64,000 nucleotides of DNA, taken from NCBI GenBank assembly GCA_008477525.1, contig SPDT01000007.1:2852001-2916000 (forward strand). Reading direction: 5' to 3'. The DNA is from Hypomyces perniciosus (Eukaryota > Ascomycota > Sordariomycetes > Hypocreales > Hypocreaceae). The position numbers and the translations under genes are program-made. The first letter of the stretch is position 1. Each line of letters begins with the position of its first letter. This document shows, one piece after another, positions 1 to 12,191 of the stretch. The notes beneath the pieces are model-generated. The model made no database searches and was not told where the DNA came from. It worked only from the letters and a program-made list of their open reading frames with translations.

Positions 1-2
1 AT

Positions 3-173
3 CAGCTAGACGAGACAACAAGTCACCAGCCTCGAGGAGAGTCAGATTTCTGGATACTGAGCGCCGGAACAACATTGCTGTTACGACAGGAGGATCTTGA
101 CGATGACGATGACTTGGGGACAAGGACTATGAACTTGGCGCAGGGAGTATTTTGGCATGTCTTTGGGACATGA
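3..173 (+). CDS. 3' fragment of an unidentified gene
   Basis: An open frame runs from the left edge of the window to a TGA at 171-173, giving about 56 residues. It ends with an acidic run of five aspartates followed by a tail finishing in VFWHVFGT. The other two forward frames stop early. I do not recognise the protein. If real, it is the last exon of a gene that begins left of the window and converges on cox20. It could also be a chance open frame in a 3' untranslated region. Confidence 0.3.
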   Translation, partial: QLDETTSHQPRGESDFWILSAGTTLLLRQEDLDDDDDLGTRTMNLAQGVFWHVFGT

Positions 174-476
174 TGACTAGCGGACTAATGGTGTTTCGGT
201 GGGATTTTCTTTGACTGATGAGTGATGATAGGGAAGCGGGCTTAGGATGGCGGTATGGACCTGGATCGGACTGGCGTTAGGATAATGATTCCCCTTTTTC
301 TTCACAAATTGATTACCCGTTATGATACACTCACTTGAACTTTTTCGTGATCCTCAGCTCCGTATTTTTTTCTCTCCCATGATTTCCCGACCGCAAGAGG
401 AAGATGGGACAGTAAGATGGACATAGACATTTACTCATACACAAAGTTGTACACGAAGACACCGCAATCCTGAGCC
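174..476. other. intergenic, convergent 3' flanks
   Basis: About 300 bases lie between the putative left-edge gene and the stop codon of cox20. The stretch is AT-leaning with T-rich runs. I see no gene, RNA or repeat in it; it most likely holds the two 3' untranslated regions. Confidence 0.5.
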
Positions 477-1069
477 TCACCAGAACTTATACCAAGATTT
501 CTCCTGCGCTTTTCGCTCCTCCGCTAAGCTCTGTTGTTTGCGCTTCTCCTCAGCCAATTTCTGTGCTTGTTCTTTCTTGTTTTGCGTGACCACCTCGATA
601 TGTCGCTTCATCTGTATGCGCTCGGCCCGCCGTTGATATTGGCAATACTCGTATGACGCAATACTCCCCAGGACGAAGAAGCCGACTGCCCAATTGGCAG
701 CTTTCGCGGCGTTTCCTTAGAGTTACCGCATATTAGCCCACAGCTCGTCAACCGCTGTGAAGTTGTAGTTGGAGGGGCATGCCAACCTTTAATGACAAAT
801 CTCAAACCACCGATACCAGCGCCGGAGGCAATGCCAGTCAAGAAGCCCTGGCGCGCACAAGGAGTATTCGCCACATTGGTGAAATCCTCCGTTTTTATCA
901 TGGACACTGCCTCGGAAAAGGCAGACCTCGAGCCTGTTGGTGTCCCATCAGGGTTCTTGTCTGTGGCTATTGAGCCCGGAACCTGGTCGCCTTGTTCTAT
1001 AGGTTTTGACCAGACGTGTAGGACCTTCTGGTTCGGATCTGATGGATCGATTTCATTGTTTGGTGCCAT
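477..1069 (-). CDS. cox20: Cytochrome c oxidase assembly protein Cox20
   Basis: Two exons, 1069-787 and 715-477, join in phase across a 71-nt GT-AG intron to give 173 residues. The conserved Cox20/FAM36A core is visible: a glycine-rich first membrane segment (GFLTGIASGAGIGGLRFVI), then NWAVGFFVLGSIASYEYCQYQ, followed by a charged helix rich in K, E and Q ending in WYKFW. Cox20 is an inner mitochondrial membrane protein that chaperones newly made Cox2 during complex IV assembly (family knowledge). Yeast Cox20 is of similar size. The gene is divergent from pol2 with about 485 bases between the starts. The splice closes the frame exactly through the family motif. Confidence 0.9.
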
Positions 1070-1554
1070 TTCTGGCTACCTTGTTGGTGCAATTGGTGGC
1101 ATGGAAGATACTTGACGTTGTAATATTCGGGTCTCAATATCCCACTATCGGCGACAAACGATGGTAGAAGGAAGGGCTGTTAACGGCTGTGGCTAGTGAG
1201 GTAGTGTTCTGTGGCAGAAAATCAATTAAAGTGTGGCGTCGTGGGGTAGAACTTTCGCGTCTGTTGGCGCGTCTAGACGCGTCTCCCTGGCAGCCCACAC
1301 ACTCTTCGCGAACTTCTCTTTAGGGCGAATTGTCGTCGCCTTACTCCGTAGTAGTATGGAATACTCTACAAAGGCCATTTAACTTACTGGCCCCTAGCAC
1401 ATTCTGCGTTTTCAGAAACAACACCCTGCATCGACTCTGTCCCCGATTCGCCGACTATAACTGCAGGACACCATATCCATGAAGGCACCGGTCGACTGAG
1501 TTCGAGTCCTTACCTCGCCAGCTCTGGCAACGCTCCTTAAAAAGCGTCTTCAAG
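1070..1554. promoter_or_regulatory. Shared upstream region of cox20 and pol2
   Basis: This divergent promoter region is about 485 bases long. A strictly palindromic 14-mer (CGCGTCTAGACGCG) lies at 1268-1281 and overlaps a perfect MluI cell-cycle box, ACGCGT, at 1277-1282. An E2F-like GGCGCG lies on its left flank. Such boxes bind MBF-type factors in fungi and typically drive G1/S expression of replication genes, which fits pol2. A serine-free proline/arginine-rich reading frame downstream is not a gene. Confidence 0.55.
1266..1283. promoter_or_regulatory. MCB-like cell-cycle box palindrome
   Basis: The sequence GGCGCGTCTAGACGCGTC places two GCGCGTC/GACGCG half-sites head to head and contains a perfect ACGCGT. 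It sits about 270 bases upstream of the pol2 start codon. The assignment as an MBF site rests on the known MCB consensus; binding is inferred. Confidence 0.5.
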
Positions 1555-4500
1555 ATGCCCAACACGAGTCTCAGACGCCCACAGAAGGGCTTCCGACGAG
1601 GAGGGAAAACCGCATACCATGGCGCAAAAACACGAACGTTCGCCGCATCGTCAAGGGCGGAAGGCACTTCGGCTGACGAGAAATGGGAACGCACACGCCT
1701 GGCGCAGAGCATCGACGACAAAATGGGATTTTCTCGGTACGACAGTGGGAAGAAAAGAGAAGGATGGTTAGTCAATGTTCAGCCGACATCTATCGAAGAC
1801 GAGAGGATACCAGGCGGTCGGGCGGCTCTAGACTGTTACTTCATCGAGCTGGATGGGGCCACCTTCAAGGCCACGGTTGAATACGACCCATATTTCTTGA
1901 TTGCCGTCAAAAAAGGTCGGGAGTCCGAAGTAGAAGAATGGCTCAAAAGGGTTCCCGGTGATGGAGTCGTAAAAACGATTCGGAGGCTTGAGAAAGAAGA
2001 TCTCAGTATGCCAAACCACTTGCTCGGATACCGACGGACCTTTCTCGAGCTTAAGTTTGCCAATGTCAGCGATCTGATGGCTGCTAGGAGGGACATTATG
2101 CCTATTGCGGAGAAGAACAAGAAGGGTATGAATGCGATGGACGCCTACGCCGAGGTTGCGACGTGAGTTCATCTTTCCAAACTCGAAGTCTCAAAATCCG
2201 ATTCTAACTAACGTGACAACAGAATGAATGGCAATTTCGATCTGTTTGACGATTTACGAGATGATGAACGAACAATGAATAATTCAATTTCTGACGCGAG
2301 CGACTTCATTGTCGATATACGCGAGTATGATGTTCCTTACCATGTTAGAGTAATGATAGACTTGGGTATGTCATGTCGCTTTCTTTTCATTGAGAGTCAA
2401 TCACGGCTAACTACCTTCAGATATTCGGGTCGGAACGTGGTACTTTATCGAAGCCAAACATGGTGTCACAAAAGTCTACCCCAACCCAGACAGGTCGCTT
2501 CCCGCAGACCCAGTTGTCATGGCCTATGATATCGAAACAACCAAGCTACCGCTTAAATTCCCCGATGCTTCAATTGATCAGATAATGATGGTATCATACA
2601 TGATCGATGGCCAGGGATTCTTAATCACCAACCGAGAAATTATTTCGGAAGATATTGGCGACTTCGACTACACGCCAAAACCAGAGTATCCCGGTCCATT
2701 TATGATCTTCAATGAGCCAGACGAGAAAGCTCTCATTGAGCGATTCTTTCTCCATATCAAAGAAGCCCGTCCTACTGTCATTGCAACATACAACGGTGAC
2801 TTTTTCGATTGGCCGTTTGTTGAGGCTAGAGCTAGTGTCAACGGCATTGACATGTATCAGGAGATTGGCTGGAAGAAAGACAGCGAAGACCAGTTCAAAT
2901 GCAACTATAGTGTTCACATGGATTGCTTTCATTGGGTCAATCGAGACTCATATCTGCCACAGGGATCTCGAGGCTTGAAAGCTGTCACTGTCGCCAAACT
3001 CGGATACGACCCAGATGAACTCGACCCAGAATTGATGACGCCGTATGCGTCAGAGCGACCACAAACGCTGGCAGAATATTCAGTTTCCGATGCAGTTGCG
3101 ACTTACTACCTATACATGAAATATGTGCACCCCTTCATCTTTTCGCTTTGCACGATTTTGCCCCTTGGGCCCGACGACACCCTGAGAAAGGGAACGGGTA
3201 CACTCTGCGAGATGCTGCTCATGGTACAGGCCTACCAGAAAGAGATTGTGCTCCCAAACAAGCATATAACGCCCAAGGAAGCTTTCTGGGATGGTCATCT
3301 ACTCGATTCCGAAACCTATGTTGGCGGCCACGTTGAGAGTATTGAGGCTGGTGTCTTTCGAGCCGATATCCCCGTCAACTTTTCTGTCGATCCTGCCGCT
3401 GTCGATGAGCTTGTGAGGGATTTGGACGCCGCATTAAAGTTTGTCATCACCGTTGAAGAGAACAAATCTCTTGACGATGTTACAAACTATGACGAAGTCA
3501 AAGAGCAAATTGTGAACAGACTCCTGAAGCTAAAGGAGAGTCCGAATCGAAATGAACGACCTCTCATATACCATCTCGACGTCGCTTCCATGTATCCGAA
3601 CATCATGACAACGAATCGATTGCAACCGGATTCCATGATTTCAGAATCGGACTGCGCTGCATGCGATTTCAATCGGCCAGGAAAGACTTGTGATAGACGA
3701 TTGCCTTGGGCCTGGAGAGGAGAGTATATCCCTGCGAAGAGAGACGAGTACAACATGATTCGTAATGCTCTGGAGAATGAGAAATTCCCTGGAAAATATC
3801 CAAATTCTCCAATGCGAACATTCAAAGACTTAACTCTAGACGAACAGGCCGGCTTGGTGAGGAAACGTCTGCAGCTCTTCTCCCAGAAGGTGTACCACAA
3901 AATCCACGATTCTACTACCATCATCCGGGAAGCTATCATCTGCCAACGGGAAAACCCATTCTATATCAACACCGTGAGGGATTTCCGTGATCGACGATAT
4001 GACTACAAGGGCAAAGCAAAAGTTTGGAAAGGAAAGACAGATGCTCTGAAGTCGTCTGGCGCTCCTGGCAATGAGGTTGACGCCGCAAAAAAGATGATTA
4101 TTCTCTATGACTCCTTGCAGCTTGCACACAAAGTCATTCTCAACTCCTTCTATGGCTATGTCATGAGAAAGGGCTCACGATGGTATTCCATGGAGATGGC
4201 TGGTGTCACCTGCTTGACTGGAGCCACTATCATCCAACTGGCTCGGCAGCTAGTTGAGCGTCTCGGAAGACCCCTGGAACTGGACACCGATGGAATTTGG
4301 TGTATGCTTCCGGCGACATTCCCAGAGAACTTCGGCTTTAAGCTCAAGAATGGCAAGAAAATGAACATCTCATACCCCTGCGTTATGCTTAACCATCTGG
4401 TGCATGCCCGCTTCACGAACCACCAATACCAGACGTTGGTGGATCCCAAAACATTCAAGTATGAGACTCACAGTGACAACTCCATCTTCTTTGAGGTTGA

Positions 4501-7500
4501 CGGTCCATACAAAGCGATGATCTTACCTACCTCAAAGGAGGAGGACAAGAATCTCAAGAAGCGATATGCCGTTTTCAACGATGATGGAAGCTTAGCTGAG
4601 CTGAAGGGTTTTGAGGTGAAGCGTCGCGGTGAGCTTAAGCTCATCAAGATTTTTCAGCAGCAGATTTTCAAGTTCTTCCTCGAAGGGGAAGACCTGACAG
4701 AATGCTACACGGCGGTTGCGAAAGTTGCGAACCAGTGGTTAGATGTGTTGCATAACAAAGGTTCAACACTCGCAGATGAGGAACTAATGGAATTGATTTC
4801 TGAAAACCGAAGCATGTCTAAAACCCTGGAAGAGTACGGTAGTCAGAAGTCTACCAGTATCACGACTGCTCGACGTCTGGCAGACTTCTTGGGTGAGCAG
4901 ATGGTAAAAGACAAGGGATTGAACTGCAAATTTATTATTTGCTCTAGGCCGAGGAATGCGCCGGTCACAGAGCGAGCTGTTCCAGTTGCCATCTTCTCCG
5001 CTGAAGAGACAGTGAAGCGGGCTTATCTCAAGAAGTGGCTCAAGGAAGAGCCTGCAGACACTGATCCACGAGCCTTGTTGGATTGGGATTATTACTTGGA
5101 GCGACTTGGATCAGTGATTCAGAAGCTTATTACTATTCCTGCCGCGCTACAAAAGGTCCGCAATCCGGTGCCGCGAGTGCCACATCCTGACTGGCTTCAG
5201 AGGAGGATCAACATAAAGGACGACAAGATGAAGCAGAAGAAGCTCACTGATCTCTTCAGTAAAGAGCCTATAGGAGACATTACAAATATTAATGGCAATC
5301 GTGTGGAAGACTTGGAAGACTTCGGAAACAAGCTGCTGAAACCCAAGCAGCTCAGCGCAGCTGTAGCATCATCTCAACAAGCAACAGCGCAGAAGCGTAA
5401 ATCTCCTGAACCGGCAGAGCCCACTGACCCCATGGCTGCCTTGCCCAAAACCATGCCCGACCCATCAGATGACTACGTCGGGTTTCTGCAGTATCAAAAA
5501 ATGAAGTGGAAGCTGCAAAAGCAGGCACGAGTCCGCAGGAGACAGCTCTTTGGCGACCGGAGGGGTAACATTGGTAGTAACATCCAGCAAACTTTCATGA
5601 AGCAAGCTCACATGACGTTCATGAACACCTGGCAGCTACTTCATCTTAAGCCCACGGATACTCCGGGCGTCGTGACCGCTTACGTCTTGATCGATGCGAA
5701 GATCCACACGATGAAGATCAATGTTCCTCGACAGGTCTTCCTCAATCTGAAACGAGAGGAGCTACCGGATGTGGAAATTGAAGGCTGCGAAGTTGAGCAG
5801 GTCAATTATACCCTCCCCAATGGACACCCATCCAAGCATCTTTTCAAGCTCACTGTGCCGGAAGATGTCTACTTTAACGAAGCAGAGAAGTTTTCGGTCT
5901 TGTTCAATCACCCCAGTGTGGAGGGCGTGTATGAAAAGCAGGTACCATTAAACATCCGAGCAGTGCTGCGGTTGGGTAATCTATGTACCATCGACGAGGA
6001 GCAGCATGCTGTCCTCGGAAAAGGTTTGGAACAAGGATTCGACCTACTAGGCCTCAAGCGACCCGTCAAACCAAGGACATATCTGGAATCCTCTCCATTA
6101 GCATACATCTACATCTCGCATATCACGGCAGGGGAGCGCCAAATTTTCGGTGTGTTCTCTACTACGAGCGATCAAGCACATGTGGTGATCCTACAGAAGA
6201 GTAGGGATTCTGGTCAGGACCTCCCCAACATTACTCGGATGTACTCGGAATTGTTGGCGAAACGAGCGGAAGAAGCAGGAGGCTCAAATTGGCAAGACTG
6301 CTTCAAGTACCAGGAAAAGATTAGCTTCAAGATCACGCAGGTGACAACGCGCCGCAAAGCTCATCTCGAGATTGGTGACATTGTCCGGAAGTTGCGCAAG
6401 GATGAGTCGCGACCACAGATGATGGTGATCCAATCATCTCAGCGCAACCTCCTTGTCCACGACGTCCCCATTCTTGGTGAATTCCCTGTGCTACCTCTCA
6501 AATATGACGCTTCGGACAGTTCCTTGCCGCCTTTGGGCTGGCAATCGGTCGTGGCACGTCGTCTGGTAGGACACTACTTGGGGCTTGGGTCCTGGATTTT
6601 GCATCTAACGGCCCTGGCGCGATATGGCGATGTTCCTCTCTGTAACCTTGAGCGCGACGATCCTCGATTCTTGATTGATATAGCTTACGCCAGGCGATTG
6701 CAAGCCAATGGAGTCGTCCTTTGGTGGTCCCCTGGTCCTCGCCCGGATCACGCTGGCTACGAAAAGGACGACATCGTCGGTGCTCTGGATACAGTCAAGA
6801 TGCCTAGCGTCAACAACCCAGGGACATTTTCGTCGGTCTGCATAGACCTGGATGTACGCAACCTTGCAATCAACACTATCTTGACCTCATCCTTGATCAA
6901 TGAACTCGAAGGTGCCGAGTCAATATCCTTCAATCCCACGGCGGATGGCTCGGAGATTCTGGCGTCCGAGAATGGATTTGCCAATGCCGGTGTATTAGTT
7001 CTTCGAGAGATGGTCAAGGCTTGGTGGGCGGAAGCGTGCAAGGGAAGCACTATGGCAGATGTTCTCGTCCAACATCTCGTCCGGTGGGTCGAGAATCCAG
7101 ACTCGTTCATGTACGATCGCGCTCTCCACTACTATGTGCAAATGATGTCTCGCAAGGCATTCCAGCAGCTTATGGCGGACTTCCGACGAGTCGGGTCGCA
7201 AGTCATATTTGCCAGCGCGAACCGCCTTATTCTTCAGACGACCAAGGCCGAAGTAGGCAATGCGTTTGCCTACAGCCAGTACATCATCAACTCCATCAAG
7301 AGCAAGCCTCTGTTCCACTTTATTGATTTGGAAATCAAGGAGTACTGGGACTATTTGGTGTGGTACGACGAGTTCAACTATGGTGGCAAGGCTTGTCAGG
7401 AAGTAGTAGAGTCGGATGAGCAGAACCTCGAGACTATCATGCACTGGCAGATGGCCACGTTCTTGCCTTTACGTCTTCAGCCTACCTTTCAGGATTGGAT

Positions 7501-8317
7501 CATTGAGTTCGTCCAGCTCATGCATGGACTCAAGCGCCCAGCGAGCAATGATCCTGATGCCACCCTACGTCTCACTCAGCTACCGAACCGGAATCAAGAA
7601 AACGAAGGCGAGCAAATAATTCTTGGCAAAGGCTTTGAAAAGCCCCTGAGAAAAGCTATCGTCGGCCTCATCAATCAACAAAAGCGAGAGCTGCTTCACC
7701 CTGAACTGGCTGAGGACTACAGCTTTCCTATCCTGCCTGGCTCACACCTCAAGCAGCGCAATCCTATCCTCGAGCTCGTCAAGTCCATCATGCAGGTTCT
7801 ATCCCTCGACAAGAATATCACACTCGAGGCGCGTCTACTGCGCAAAGAGCTCCTCGCGCTATTCGAGATCCGCGAGTTCTCAAAGGAGGGTACATTTAAT
7901 AACCCTTCTGAGAGCTTGAAAGTGCTGCAGGTCTCATGCGACAGCTGCACCATGATGCGCGACTTGGACTTGTGCCGAGACGACGACCTCTTTGGCGCTG
8001 CGGGCGAGAATGCGGGACAGGGCTGGCGCTGCGGCTTCTGCAACACCGAGTATGATCGCATAGCCATCGAGGAGCGATTAGTCTCTGTGGTGGAGGGCTG
8101 GACGACGGAGTGGGCAACGCAGGATCTCAAGTGCGAACGATGCGGTGCCTTGAGGCTCAACGACTTCATGGAGCATTGTACTTGCAGTGGTGAGTGGAAG
8201 GAGATAGTGTCACGGGATCAGGTTGTGTGCAAGCTAGGCGTGATGAGGCGGGTTGCCAAGTACTACGGCTTGAAGATGTTGGGAAGTGTTGTAGATGGAC
8301 TCTATGAGGGAATATGA
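1555..8317 (+). CDS. pol2: DNA polymerase epsilon catalytic subunit A
   Basis: Three exons (1555-2162, 2223-2365, 2421-8317) give 2215 residues, almost the length of yeast Pol2. This is the leading-strand replicative polymerase with proofreading exonuclease. Exo I (AYDIETTK, Asp287/Glu289), Exo II (YNGDFFDWPF) and Exo III (YSVSDAVATYYLY) are intact. Polymerase motif A (DVASMYPNI, Asp637), motif B (KVILNSFYGYVM) and motif C (DTDG, Asp872/Asp874) follow. The inactive second polymerase module occupies the C-terminal half, and two cysteine clusters (CDSC...CGFC and CERCG...CTC) lie near the C-terminus, where the family binds Dpb2 and metal. No key residue is missing. The start gives the expected N-terminus and agrees with both splice phases. 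The upstream MCB box suggests G1/S control. Confidence 0.97.
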
Positions 8318-8759
8318 GAGGGTAGAGCTCTCCGATTGGCATTGATTTGGCGTTTTTGTTTGGTATTGCTCTTGGGCAGAAAACATGTTAGCCATGAAGG
8401 CAGGCGTTTGTGGTCTTGGAACCATTATTATTTATTAGTAAAGATCATGTATTCACCCTCAATTCTCTTTCATTTCCATAGCTAGATATGTACAAGGCAT
8501 GCATAACCCGAGTAAACACGGTATCTCCCCCCCTGGTTACTTCAAATTCGTAGACAAACAGCGATGGCAACGTGTTCGTTCCCAAGGTTTAGTGAATCAA
8601 TCCCAACGCTTCTGGTCTCATATCATATCATGACTTAAGATGGCATTTATTTGGCCTCGGGAGCAGCCTTCCATTGTCGTCACCTGTATCGTCACCTGTA
8701 TCGTCACCTGTATCGTCATCTGTCTACCAGGTCATACTGTGTGAGGTGTGGCTATGACT
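8318..8759. other. Intergenic, convergent ends of pol2 and cue3-like gene
   Basis: About 440 bases hold the 3' flanks of pol2 (+) and the cue3-like gene (-). Apart from the 12-bp tandem repeat annotated separately, I see no gene or RNA here. Confidence 0.6.
8678..8725. repeat. 12-bp tandem repeat, four copies
   Basis: The unit CGTCACCTGTAT is repeated at 8678, 8690 and 8702. A degenerate fourth copy (CGTCATCTGTCT) lies at 8714-8725. It sits about 35 bases beyond the stop codon of the minus-strand cue3-like gene, probably in its 3' untranslated region. The copies look like a small minisatellite from slippage; no function is evident. Confidence 0.85.
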
Positions 8760-10796
8760 TCATCCAGCGAAGCCGCCACGAGACATCTTCTTGGCGCGCG
8801 CATCCCGCCTGTTATGGTTCGCTCTTGAGCCCTTGTGCGCCTCTTTATTCCTCCTCGCTGACTCTGTTTCTTTCTCTCCTGTTGGACCCGCGACGTTCCC
8901 TCCTCTGCCCCGGCCACCGCGGCCCCGTCCTCTTCCACGGCCCCCTCTGCCACCCCTAGCCGAATTGCCCCCATCAGGATCGCTCTCCTCGGCTCCAGAG
9001 CCAGCGGGACTAGGTCTCCATGCCGTACGCTCAAGCTGCAACTGCTGTCCGCTCCAGGCATACTTGGCCTCCAATCTCCTCATTTGATGTGGATTTCTCG
9101 CCAAGATGACGGCCCATCCCTCAATGGCTTCATCCGACATGCCCGTTTCTTCTCTCAACTTGGAGCGTGCATTACCCCTCCTCGTCTCCGCCTCCCTGCC
9201 GAAGATCTTGGGGTCTGTCTGGTAAGCACGGAACAGCGCTTCCTCGTTGCTTTCATTTACACCATCGGCTTCTTGGTCTCCTGCATCTACTGTACCACCA
9301 ACATCCGCGGCATCATAGGTATCGTCCCGTTCGTCATCATCGGAGTCAAACGCTGCGAGGGCTGAGAGGATAGCCGCCTTGGTTGGAGCTGTGGTTCGAT
9401 CCTTGAGGACATCATCAGCTGTCTTCTTCGGATTCTTTCCAAAGGACACCTTGGAGACATCAACTACTAAGCGGTCAAAGTCGTCATCGTCGAATACATT
9501 GCGCTTTGTTGGGAGTTGTGGTGGTGTTGGTTGCGGCGCTAAATGTATACTGGGCTTGACAACGGGCTGAGATGATCTGGAATGGTGTTAGTAAAACAGT
9601 GCAAAAACAAAACCCTATAGTCACCGCTTGTGAACTCGTCAAAATACTCACAGTGGTTCTGTTCGGTCCGCAGTAGCAAGGTGAGGCGGCAAGGTCTCAC
9701 CAAGCAAGTTTGCCACGACTTGCTCCACGTTATCGCCATATTCTTCCAGACACTTTGACACGAATCCGGCACCTAATTCAGGGAATAAATCTTGGATCTG
9801 TGTGGTTTGGCTCATCCGGTGGACATGCATCTCCGCCTGCACATCTTGGCTGGTCTCTTTGCCCTTGCCTTTGTCCACTTTCCTCTTCACCAGTCGCTTT
9901 GGACGGACCATAACACCAGTCTTGAACCCCTCCAAGGCGGCTATTCGATTTTTGAGATTGGCTGTGGCAGCTCCTGATTCCTCGGCCTTGCGGAGCAGGA
10001 CCTTGAGGATTGGCGTGTTTGTGACAAGATCAGCCACGAGCGAGTCGTTTGCGTTCAGGGGCCCCTTTTTGTGTGTTTCGGCCGCAGTCTGCATGGCGAA
10101 TAATTGGTCACTGACCATGGCCCATTTTGGCGGTTCTGATTCTATCAAGCCAACAAGAGATAGATACACCGTGGTGATGATGGCCTTGCGTAGGGGCGGA
10201 TTCATCACCTGGAAGCATGTGACCAGGCCATCGAAGAAATCCGACCCGGCGAGGAAGAGAACGCACGCATTGGGAGACGCATGAAGTAGGGGGTTCAGCA
10301 GCGTGAGTCGAGACTCCACAAGCTTGAGGTCGCCTTTGATTCCTGAGTCGAGCTGTGGGATAAGGAGCCTCTTTAGCGAGAGTAGGGAGGATTCGATGTT
10401 GGCGGCTTGTTTGGTGAAGAGCTGTGACAGAAGAGGGGCTATGTGTTTCTTGGGGAATACTCTTGCGAATCCAGCTACAAAGGTGAGTTCGGAGATCGGA
10501 GGAGATGGCGATAGTACGAGGAGACGTGATGTGAGTCGAAAGATGGTCTTCAGAAGACGTGGTGATATGGTTGTTGATGATGCAGATCCAGCAGCAGTCT
10601 CCTCCACAAAGGTGGACACAAATGTCACCACAGACTCATCAGCCTCAACAGCCTTATTGAACTCCCTATCTCCAAGGCTCAGGTAAGCCTGTGACAGCGC
10701 AATCCATGCGTCCTGGAGAGCATTCCAATCCTGCGATGAGATATGTTGCTGCCATGAGGCTTTGGGGAAAGGTGCAAACGGCGGTAAGTCGGCCAT
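8760..10796 (-). CDS. cue3: CUE-domain protein, Cue3/ASCC2 homologue
   Basis: Exons 10796-9652 and 9576-8760 join in phase through a 75-nt intron for 653 residues. The N-terminal part is helical and resembles the Cue3/ASCC2 family. A CUE domain (IQDLFPELGAGFVSKCLEEY...VVANLLGE) lies near residues 335-375, and a conserved acidic KRNVFDDDDFD segment follows. The C-terminus is an RGG/RG-rich basic tail. In yeast, Cue3 (Rqt3) binds ubiquitin and works with Slh1 in the ribosome quality trigger complex that splits collided ribosomes (family knowledge). The RGG tail suggests RNA or ribosome contact (inference). The gene is divergent from rps20. Confidence 0.85.
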
Positions 10797-11231
10797 GGCT
10801 CTCCTGTTGGTCTAATTCGATTCTCTCGTAACGCCCAAATATTAAGATTCTATAAGAAATAGAAAGGAAAATTCGACTCATTGGGAGTCGGAGAAGGCTG
10901 TATTTAATATTTAAAGCGGCTGCCAACGCCTCGTCTCTCTACGAGTATGTCATCCATCTCGCAGCCTCAATCGCCGGATGATTCATGGTGACTCCAAAGG
11001 CCCATATTCGAGGTACGAAGTAGTACGTACCCCTCCGAGAGAGCGCTATTCTGTTTACTGATTAGCGCATCGCACAGCGAGAAGCCCTGGGCAATTTTCC
11101 AATCCCCCACCAAAAAGTTCGCGACAAATCTTCCCGAATCCGATTTCGATTTCAACCTCCTCAACCGCCTTCATCACTTTGCCGCAACGCCGCACCGTTC
11201 GAGTCGTGAAGGAACCACCAATCCGCCCAAA
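10797..11231. promoter_or_regulatory. Shared promoter region of cue3-like gene and rps20
   Basis: This 435-base divergent region is AT-rich next to the cue3 start and CA/TC-rich next to rps20, as usual for a highly expressed fungal ribosomal-protein gene. It contains one copy of the recurrent TACGAAGTA nonamer (11014-11022), followed by a partial repetition. No further element can be named with confidence. Confidence 0.45.
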
Positions 11232-11765
11232 ATGTCGTACCAGAAGACCGATAAGGACCACGGCGAGGCCCCTGTATGTTTCTGATACTCACACGCATTC
11301 ACCTACCTGTCTACCGAGCAAGCAAGCGGGCAAGCAAGCGAGCAAGCAAGCAAAGCGCAAAACCACTAACACACCTGTCTGCTACAGAAGAGCCACAAGA
11401 TCCGCATCACCCTGTCCTCCCGCAAGGTCCAGGTCCTCGAGAAGGTCTGCACTGAGATCATCGACCGCGCAAAGAACAAGGACCTCCGCGCCAAGGGCCC
11501 CGTCCGCCTGCCCACCAAGCGCCTGACCATCACCCCCCGAAAGACCCCTTGCGGTGAGGGTTCCAAGACTTGGGACCGCTTCGAGATGCGCATCCACAAG
11601 CGTCTCATTGAGTATGTTTTTTTTTTGTTTTTTTTCATCTCTTTCCTGGAAGAAAGAAGTGTCTAATTCGCGTCTCATAGCCTCAACGCCCCTACCGAGG
11701 TCGTCAAGCAGATCATTGTCAACATCGACGCTGGTGTCGAGGTTGAGGTCACCATCGCTGCTTAA
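11232..11765 (+). CDS. rps20: 40S ribosomal protein S20 (uS10)
   Basis: Exons 11232-11273, 11388-11611 and 11681-11765 join in phase for 116 residues. The protein begins [14 protein letters not shown], and the rest matches uS10 closely: [19 protein letters not shown], then the [22 protein letters not shown] loop and the C-terminal VEVEVTIAA strand. It is a small-subunit head protein that sits near the mRNA path and is a ubiquitylation target on collided ribosomes. The first intron, after codon 14, contains a run of AAGC/AAGCG repeats (about 11317-11355). The second contains an almost pure T tract at its 5' end. Expression is probably high, judging from the C-ending codon use. Confidence 0.96.
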
Positions 11766-12191
11766 GCGGTTTTCCGAGTCCGAGAGGATGATGGAGGAGC
11801 TGACACTGTGGCGTGGGAGATCATTGATCAAGTCCCCAATCAGATAGGCTCAAAAATCAAAAAGGATTACGACATATAGCGGCTTCCATGGTGACTGTGA
11901 AATCCGTATCGAATTCTCCATAATTCTGGCCCGGAAACTGTCTCTTTGTTCGCGTATACAATGTCCATGCAGATATCGTAGTAGTCCAACTCTTTTCTTG
12001 TTGATTTTGCTCGCTCCCGCGTAGCGGATCCACGAGCTTTCCTATACGAAACGTCACCATTGAAGAAGTCCTTAACGCCATGGAATGCTTATATACAAGG
12101 TGTGCCCATGAAAAAAACGTCAACCGTCCAACTGTTGCTTTGGTTCTCGTATCCCTCCAAACCGTGAAACCCGTCCTTCTCCAACGCAGAC
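11766..12191. other. Intergenic, convergent 3' flanks
   Basis: About 425 bases lie between rps20 (+) and the nucleoporin gene (-). I see no gene; small open frames here carry no recognisable motif. Confidence 0.6.

Noticed and set aside
1490..1530. Possible tRNA T-arm (GTTCGAGTCC)
   Set aside because: The flanking bases do not pair as a T stem and no acceptor stem or anticodon arm can be drawn.
2621..8117. Long open frames on the opposite strand and alternate frames within pol2
   Set aside because: They follow the codon structure of pol2, have no family motifs and no introns, and are shadows of a real gene.
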